A DNA stretch of 64,000 bases from positions 113,158,153 through 113,222,152 of the forward strand of contig OX377620.1 in assembly GCA_947397865.1 (NCBI GenBank). Direction: 5' to 3'. The notes below the pieces were generated by a model. The model had not been told where the DNA came from and did no database searches. It saw only the letters and a list, made by a program, of their open reading frames with translations. Below, piece after piece: positions 57,463-64,000 of this stretch. The DNA is from Polietes domitor (Eukaryota; Arthropoda; Insecta; Diptera; Muscidae). Both the position numbers and the translations under genes were made by a program. How positions within the stretch are numbered: position 1 is the stretch's first letter; each line of letters opens with the position of its first letter.

Positions 57463-58001
57463 TAAAATTCAGAAAAATGCATGAAATCTTTATTTGATTC
57501 GATAGTACGGTCCATATAATTTAATGTTTGAAGATTATTTCATGCAAATGTTGACCTTGACTGCGCCTCAAATTTCCACGTTTTTGATTAAAAGAGGCCC
57601 AATTGCTGCGAACGGCGACGAATCGATACTGATGGTCATCATTAACACTGGCCGATACAGCTGCGATATTTTCTTCAGTTCGCACTCTACGTAAGTGTGT
57701 TGGTGGTTTAATGTCCAACAATGTAAATTTGGTGCGAAATTTACTCACAATAGCCCGAATAGCCGCTTCAGTGGGTCGATTAAACTGACCATAAAATGGA
57801 AGCGCGCGATGAACTTTCTTAACAGAGCACGCATTTTGATAATAAAATTCAATAATTTGCAAGCGTTGTTCGTTTGTAAGACGATTCATGGTTAAATTAT
57901 AGACCAAACTGAAGATGTTTGACAGTGAAACAAAACACGAAACGTGCGTCAGCTGTTTAAACCAGTGTTGCCAAAAAGATAATAGCTAAAAAATCACCCG
58001 T
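57463..58001 (-). mobile_element. Mariner-like relic, second terminus subtype (M7)
   Basis: The right end, reversed, is GGGTGATTTTTTAGCTATTA continuing to 'tctttttggcaacactgg', as in M4. The left terminus is missing: the copy begins abruptly at 'aaaattcagaaaaatgcatg'. Confidence 0.8.
57521..57907 (-). pseudogene. Deleted DD41D-type transposase in M7
   Basis: The frame has 128 codons. After a short leader (MVYNLT) it begins MNRLTNEQRLQIIEFYYQN and keeps the helix-turn-helix and basic linker through NDDHQ. A frameshift then gives RFVAVRSNWASFNQKRGN, and it rejoins a tail LRRSQGQHLHEIIF. The catalytic core is absent. It belongs to the M4/M7 subtype, whose element ends differ, yet the coding part is almost the same as M1 and M5. 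This indicates terminus exchange or acquisition of new ends by a deletion derivative. Confidence 0.82.
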
Positions 58002-58105
58002 TAGTAAGAGAAAGCAGAAGGGGAGGTGTTCACTAGGGCGTACCTCAAAAAAAAAGTTCGCCGTACACCTTCGAATATGAAGTATTATTGAAAGGTAGTT
58101 TAAAA

Positions 58106-59645
58106 CCAGTAAGGAAAGGCTAAAGTCGGGCGGGGCCGACTCTATGATACACTCCACTTTCAATCCGAATACAATTCAATTCGGTGAAAAAGTGAAAACG
58201 GGAAGGTTTTTTGTATCCTGTAAATGTATGTGTTTGACAAAAAATTTTATATCGGAAAGGACATTTGTATGAGGATATATTGAAACCTGGAACGAAATAG
58301 GTGAAATATAAAATGTATAGTTTGGCCAAAATCGGTTAAACTTATGGGAGCAACATTTGATTTTGGGCTATATTTAAATCTGAACCGATCTTACCCACTT
58401 TCACCATAGTTTTGTTTAGTTAGATTATAAGATGTTGTGCGAAATTTAAAGACAATCGAGCACAATATGTGGCTTTTAAAGCGGAAAAAGTCAAATCGGG
58501 AGCGACATTTATATGGGGGCTATATCTAAATCTGAACCGATCTTACCCAATTTCTGCATAGGTGTTTCTAGTAAGATTATATCTAAATCTGAACCGATTT
58601 GACCTATTTTCACCATAGATGTTCTTAGTTTAAATATACGATGCTTTGCCAAATCTGAAGACAATCTGATACAATATGTGGTTTCTAGAGCGGAAAAAGT
58701 CAAATCGGGAGCGAAATTTGTATGAGAGCTATATATAAATCTGAACCGATCTGACCGATATTCATCATGGGTGTTTCTAGTGGAAATATAAGATGTTTTA
58801 CCAAATCTGAAGACAATCTGATACATTATGTGGTTTCTAGAGCGGAAAAAGTCAAATCGGGAGCGAAATTTGTATGGGAGCTATATATAAATCTGAACCG
58901 ATCTGTCCGCTATTCACCATGGGAGTTTCTAGTGGGAATATAAGATGGTTTACCAAGTCTGAAGACAATCTGATACAATATGTGGTTTCTAGAGCGGAAA
59001 AAGACAAATCGGGAGCGAAATTTGTATGGGAGCTATATATAAATCTGAACCGATCTAACACATTTTTACCACAGGTGTTTCTAGTTACAATATAAGATGT
59101 TTTGCCGATTTTAAAGAAAATCTGTTGTAATATGTGGTATCTAGAGCGAAAAGAGTCAAATCGGGAGTGAAATTCGTATGGGGGCTATATATAAATCTGA
59201 ACCGATCTAACACAGTTTTACCACAGGTGTTTCTAGTTACAATATAAGATGTTTTGCCGATTTTAAAGAAAATCTGTTGTCATATGTGGTATCTAGAGTG
59301 AAAAGACTCAAATCGGGAGTGAAATTCGTATGGGGGCTATATCTAAATCTGAACCGATTTTCTTCAAATTAAATAGCGTTTGTCCTTATCCCGAAAAACA
59401 TCGTTGTGCAAAGTTTCATTTGGTTCTGTCTACAATTGCGACCTGTATCGTGATTACAAGAATAGATGGACGGACGGACGGACGGACGGACGGACGGACG
59501 GACGGACAGACAGACGGACATTGCTAAATCGACTCAAAAAGTGATTCTAAGACGATCGGTATAATTAACAATGGGTCTATCTCGTTTCCTTTTGGGTGTT
59601 ACAAACAAATGCACAAATCCATAATACTCTCGTGGAGTGTATAAA
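58106..59645 (+). repeat. Family R, copy R7, fullest copy
   Basis: It has the complete head ('agtaaggaaaggctaaagtcgggcggggccgac', then GATACACTCCAC), about nine body units, a long (GGAC)n tract at 59,467-59,519 and the complete tail ('actctcgtggagtgtataaaa'). Body units at 58,680-59,060 are very similar to one another, indicating recent unit duplication. Minus-strand frames translate to repeated IGSDLDIAPIQ phrases and are artefacts. Confidence 0.88.
59467..59519 (+). repeat. (GGAC)n microsatellite in family R
   Basis: About 11 GGAC units with two GACA variants, the longest such tract among the family R copies here. R1 has only about four. Confidence 0.95.
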
Positions 59646-60342
59646 AAAAAATTTTTATTTTTTTATGCCGAACGTAGGGGTCGCGCTTTTACATTTTTCT
59701 ATATAACTTCTGCATTTATAAACGGATTTTAAAGTGTGATACATCGATGTTTTTGTCTCGACGAGGCCGATTTTTTTGTCTTTGAAGTCATTGAGCTCAA
59801 GCACCCCCTTCTGGTACTTACCCATCATTTCTCAGTTGCTACTACCCTAATGTACCACTCTAATAATCGAAAATTAAAGCTCGCATAAAATCATGAATCA
59901 TGTTTGAGCTCAATGACTTCAAAGACAAAAAAATCGGACAAAAACATCGATGTATCACACTTTAAAATCCGTTTATAAATGCAGAAGTTATATAGAAAAA
60001 TGTAAAAGCGCGACCCCTACGTTCGGCATAAAAAAATAAAAAAAATTTTTTTGAAACTACCTTTCAATAATACTTCATATTAGAAGGTGTACGGCGAACT
60101 TTTTTTTTTTTACTTGTAACCTGGTACGCTCTAGTGTTCACCTTGAAAGTATATCGGTGAACGGCTGTTAGAATGCCTGTAAACATAGGCTTCCAAGAAG
60201 ACCTTCTTTATGATAGAGTTTTGCCTTCTCTAAAAAGTCCTGCTAATGGAAATGTCTCTAGGAATAAGGACCAACGGCTATAAAAAATGACTGTTAATTT
60301 TTTCAAATTTCTGGTTTTATTGGAAAGGTTGGACTTTGTCAT

Positions 60343-60898
60343 TTCCCTACGGGAAATTGGTGGCAATTGCTATAAACGTACCTATCCTGGGATAGGTCGA
60401 TATGGATATATCACAGAACTGGTCCCAAAGTGTGAACAAATTGTCAATTCACTTCACATTTCTAATTTATACTTAAATATATAATAATATATATAATATA
60501 TATAATATCGCATATTAATAAAAGATGCGAAGTCATGTCTTGGCCAATTCCACGTCATATTCTTTGAGACCGGTTCCAGGTCATGTCCTTTGAAACCTGT
60601 TCCAGGTCAATTCCTTTGATACCGATACTTGGCCATGACCTTAGAGACCGATCCTAGGACTCGTATTTTAAGTTATGGTCCAAGATATGTCCTTTGAGAC
60701 CGATTTTAAACCGGTTGTTTAGAACAGACAGCAGACTTGTCCAAGACATATCACAGGGGGTCAATTTACCCCCTCCGATGACAAACCATGGTAAAAGGGA
60801 CCGGTCCCCTTCATACATTTGGGTTAGAACCAGGACCGGTCCTTACCCACCAGGGACCAGTTCTAGGACTTGTCCTGGACAGTTAATTTTCCCGTAGG
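60343..60898. mobile_element. Short element with CCTACGGGAAA inverted termini
   Basis: The left end is CCCTACGGGAAA and the right end TTTTCCCGTAGG. The undisturbed copy at 39,895-39,915 reads 'ttgtcatttaataatgg', while here 'gtcattt' and 'tttaataatgg' flank the element, giving a probable 3-bp TTT duplication. Inside are several 'gaccggttccaggtcatgtcctttga' type units. There is no transposase. The class is unclear. Confidence 0.75.
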
Positions 60899-60899
60899 T

Positions 60900-61103
60900 T
60901 TAATAATGGAACACAATATCATTCAGACTACCATTTTTCAGTGCAGCCCATATTCCAAACTGACTCGTTGTGGAAACTGTAGTCACGTGTGGGTGCTCTG
61001 AACCCCATATGCGACAATTTTGCTTATTGACATAGCCACCGAGATGAAAATGAGCTTCATGAAGGCTGAACTGACGGCCGAAAATTTTCCACATAAATTT
61101 CAT
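60900..61103 (-). pseudogene. Mariner-like transposase remnant (family N)
   Basis: The frame has 67 codons. EAHFHLGGYVNKQNCRIWGS then EHPHV matches the segment after the first catalytic Asp of the DD41D copies (EAHFWLNGYVNKQNCRIWSE). Here the residue before EAH is His, where the other copies have the catalytic Asp, so the active site is lost. The sequence then skips toward the C-terminus (IWAALKNGSLNDIVFHY). It is a related but separate family from M1-M7, heavily decayed. Confidence 0.75.
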
Positions 61104-61290
61104 ACAATTTGCGTTAGAGACTCACTTCTTTGGAAGTAAGTTTTTAATATTTCCCAATTTTGTTCGAGCGTATAGCGTCCCATTTTGCAAATGTCAAACA
61201 TAGACTTGAAAATAAAAATAAAAATACATGTCAAAGTAATCGGTAGTTCAAATTTAAAATTTTAATTGGCACACCCTACAGATCTCACCG

Positions 61291-62987
61291 GACTATGTAG
61301 TTTTCTTCTAAGGCCTCCAAAGATTGCGATATAATCCCAGACATCATCGTTGCCTTTGCCACGAACGTAAAAAGGGAAATATTTGAGGTTCGCCCACTAC
61401 TTAGTGAACTCGTCTGTCATGCCATGGCGTTTATGCTGCAGTGAACCAGCAACGAAGGTAGTGTGTTGTCCTGCAACCTAATTTGTGTGAGGAAATCGAA
61501 AATCATCGCGAGACATCATCGAAATCTGTCAGCCATAAACCCCGGAAATGTATGAAGGTTTTACATGTCACTTCCTGATTTGCAGTCAAATCATAAGGGT
61601 CATTTGCATGCCATACAGGATGGCTGTCGAAATTAATAGACATATTTCCATTTTCTCAAAGTTCCTCCCACAACACCACCCAAATCCCCGTCCCTGTCCC
61701 CAGGAAAAACCCGAAACGGAAATTTGCCAAATGGACATCAAACAACACTGACCGCCATCTACCATTTCTTGGCAATGCCAAGAAACATTCTAAGCAACGG
61801 TGTTTTTCCCGAGTTTTTTTTTTTGCGTCACCGATTGTCTCTAGATGTCATACAAACAACGCCATCTATCAGTGATCTATTAAATCGGCGCGATTCGCAT
61901 TACAAAACGAAAACTTAAATTTCCTACTCTCACTCAAGCCTGACCACCAAAAAGAAGGCGAGCGATGTGAGCTACTGCCCCCTCCTGTGAAACTGGAAAG
62001 GAATAGATGGTCGGACGGACGAACGGTCACATAGAGCAATAAAGCAACAGCAACAAAAAACTTTTAACAAATCAACGTACAGTTCGGTGATCGAATTTCC
62101 CAACGGTATGTGAAGATCATTCAGACAGTTAAAGTCAGATTCTCCACAGATATAACAGAACTTTTCGATGGTGCTGCGATGGTTGTTGTTGTTGTTTCTG
62201 CTGGCCATGGCTGTTGCTTAATGTGTCGGTTTCCTTTGAAAGCCATCCATCCGTCCAACCATCCATCCCGGCAACATTCATCGGCCATACGTCAGTCGTC
62301 GTTGTTTGTTAAAGGAATTTTATGGTCTCTAGAGTTTTTGTTTTATTTTTTTGTGGAGTTTTCAGCGTTTTTTTGTTGTTGAAATTTAGTTTTTTTTCTT
62401 AGCTTCGTTGTTGTTTAGTTTAGCTGATGATGGTTTAAGGCATGTTGCATGTTGACTTTTTGATTTGTTGTACTCTCGTTTGGGGAGATATCCATCCGTA
62501 CATATGTTTGATGGTTGTTTCATGGATATGTCAAGGTATACAATTTGTTTAAGTTTTTGTCGTTGTTTTTTCCTTATTGTCATTTTAGGCAAGTTTTTGC
62601 TAATTCTAGGCAACGAAAATGCAGCAATTAATTTGTAGCCATAAGTTGCATTATAGAGAGATTTTTTATGTCAGATCTCTCAGAAGTCCCAAGGGCTGGC
62701 TATACAAAAGAAAACACTTTCTAAAATATTACTTTAAAGTGTTTAAATGGTTACATTTAAATGGCTGTGTTATATCGGATTTATTAAGCTAAGGTTCCGT
62801 TAGGATGAGACCATATAGATAAGAAAGGACTCCGCTTGTTCTCATACCGCTCATTATTCAGACGTTCGGCGGCTGGGCTTTCCCATGAAGATTTTAGACT
62901 TGTGAACGATTTTCGCTGTCACGTGGGTGTCCGTAATCTTCAAAGATTCAGCTAAAGACCCTTATTCTCTTCCTGAAATCGGCTATA
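61291..62987. other. Unique-looking sequence, no gene recognised
   Basis: It has trinucleotide tracts (TTG)n at 62,180-62,200 and 'ccatccatccgtccaaccatccatcc' at 62,243-62,270. Overlapping short frames on both strands at 61,972-62,382 have no domain. Confidence 0.45.
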
Positions 62988-63095
62988 TAAAAAAGTACTG
63001 ATTATTTTTTTTCAAATTACTGGTTTTATTAATAATGGAACACAATATCATTCATTTGACTACCACGACTGGCTCGGCAGTACCTCGATCTCATC
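62988..63095 (+). repeat. Family N end fragment
   Basis: 'aaaaagtactgattattttttttcaaattactgg', then 'ttaataatggaacacaatatcattc' and 'ggctcggcagtacctcg', matches 39,837-39,966 with a short internal deletion. Confidence 0.75.
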
Positions 63096-64000
63096 TAATA
63101 TATAAAAACCTACAGAAATGTCTTCTGTGAATTCATGAACAATTCCCTCAATTCCCAGCAGAGATGCAACACAGTTTAAAGCTAATTTTGATAATGGTTC
63201 ATAAAGCGTGTAAGTCAAGTCATCACAATCATCATCATCCTCCTCGTCATCATCATTAATACGTTTGATACACAAATGCACCCTAAACAGCAACAACAGC
63301 AACCAAAGAGCTATCATCATTAAAGCCCAACGAAAACTAATTCATCCAGCCAGCCATCCATCCATCCACCTTTAAGACGAATCAAAGGAGAAACTCCAAA
63401 ACCCCAGAAAAAGAAACAACAAACACCGGCTAAAACACATGAAAACGTAGCGCCAATGATGTTTCACATCGATGATATTAAAGATGATCTCGAGCACACA
63501 CAAACAACACAACATCGGAAGGTGCATCTTGTGCCCCACAACAACAGCAGCGACATCAGCCACATCAACGACAACTGCAACCAACAACAGAGGCAGCAGG
63601 CAAAAGATGAAGACGGTGACTATGACAATGGTGGTTTTTTCGTTGGCCACAACTGAGCTAAACGCAGGAAAAAAACAGCAACAGCCCTTCCTTACTACTG
63701 TGCCATGAATCGGCTGCAGCTATACACAAATCGAATGTTTGGTGGGGCAAGTAAGAAACACCCTACGTTGAGCCACGGTCGATTACTTGGTTGCCCTGGA
63801 TATCCCGCGGCCAATGTGACCCTGGCCCTCGGCCAGATCTTACAAGTCTAACTGTGTTTCATTAAAATTGGTAGAAATTAAGGAAATCGTTCTAGTATCG
63901 GATTATTAGAACCCGCTTTTAGTACACTACTCAGATTTGGGTATAGCACAAAATCGAACACTGTATATGAAAACATGATCTTGATTTTAAGTAACCTTAT
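63096..64000. other. Unique-looking sequence with trinucleotide tracts
   Basis: (CAT)n/(CTC) near 63,225-63,260 and CAA/CAG tracts at 63,535-63,605 give overlapping low-complexity frames (63,060-63,320, 63,372-63,708), which I do not accept as genes. Confidence 0.45.

Larger units (their letters stand above)
58024..60144. mobile_element. Long foldback element split by family R
   Basis: The outer arms begin CACTAGGGCGTACC (58,031) and, reversed, CACTAGAGCGTACC (60,136). They share 'agttcgccgtacaccttc.aatatgaagtattattg', continuing to 'aaaggtagttt'. The left arm is then interrupted by family R (58,106-59,645) and resumes at 59,646 with 'atttttttatgccgaacgtaggggtcgcgc'. Inner arms 59,650-59,800 and 59,905-60,060 match almost perfectly, apart from about 10 extra bases near 59,760. 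Without the insertion the arms would be about 200 bp around a 100-bp loop. No coding sequence. Confidence 0.87.
60275..61290 (-). mobile_element. Family N mariner-like relic, split by a short TIR element
   Basis: The left end 'aaaatgactgttaattttttcaaatttctgg' is shared with 39,837 and 62,988. The transposase remnant is on the minus strand at 60,900-61,103. The right end near 61,290 is not well defined. The insertion at 60,343-60,898 separates the left end from the coding remnant. Confidence 0.65.

Noticed and set aside
58509..59061. Minus-strand frames with repeated IGSDLDIAPIQ phrases, also near 4.0, 7.1 and 41.0 kb
   Set aside because: They are translations of family R body units in every copy, without start context or domain.

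Overview
This is an insect nuclear window, most likely from a higher fly (Diptera, probably a calyptrate such as a muscid or blowfly). The grounds are an AT-rich sequence, a CYP6-type cytochrome P450 with the single phase-1 intron usual for that family, DD41D mariner-like transposons, CAG/CAA-type trinucleotide tracts and degraded Helitron, hAT, Tc1 and LINE copies. The species is an inference. There is no operon, CRISPR, prophage or other prokaryotic structure. The window is mostly transposon debris around one recognisable host gene.

Layout. 1-1089 is an uninterrupted 7-bp satellite. 2157-4717 is a three-level nest: a hAT-type element with an 8-bp target duplication holds a family R repeat, which holds a hAT MITE with its own 8-bp duplication. 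5.8-10 kb has a deleted mariner, family R and family X. 11,742-15,632 is Helitron A, carrying two mariners at its left end and a minisatellite of 137-138 bp period. 16.1-19.2 kb is a second family X copy, broken by a segment with an imperfect inverted repeat. 21.5-23.4 kb is family R with a nested Tc1 element. 27,793-30,701 is Helitron B, with a mariner in its left terminus and a LINE inside. 31.8-33.8 kb is the P450. 35,016-36,447 is Helitron C. 40.6-42.7 and 46.3-47.2 kb are further family R copies with insertions. 47,351-48,900 is a hAT element with a perfect 8-bp duplication. 51.2-52.8 kb has hAT transposase remnants. 54.3-55.7 kb has a 117-bp tandem repeat and a mariner. 57.5-61.3 kb is a mariner, a long foldback element split by family R, and another mariner-like relic split by a short inverted-repeat element.

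Host gene. The P450 (two exons, 31,832-32,903 and 33,304-33,737) would encode about 501 residues with all late motifs, but codon 129 is TAG and the nearby WxxxR motif reads WxxxK. It is therefore a recent pseudogene, a null allele or a sequencing error.

Transposon interplay. No element here encodes a complete transposase. The mariners fall into complementary deletion classes: one keeps the DNA-binding N-terminus, the other the D-D-41-D catalytic core. All Helitrons lack Rep/helicase. Several nests give exact insertion sites because an undisturbed copy of the target exists nearby. I did not find a convincing new functional system. The best leads are the repeated mariner-in-Helitron-terminus arrangement, the inverted repeat at 16.5-17.3 kb with conserved protein-like arms, and the perfect 7-bp satellite. 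About a third of the window (for example 19.2-21.0, 37.5-39.8, 44.1-45.8, 48.9-51.2 and 61.3-63.0 kb) shows nothing I can name.
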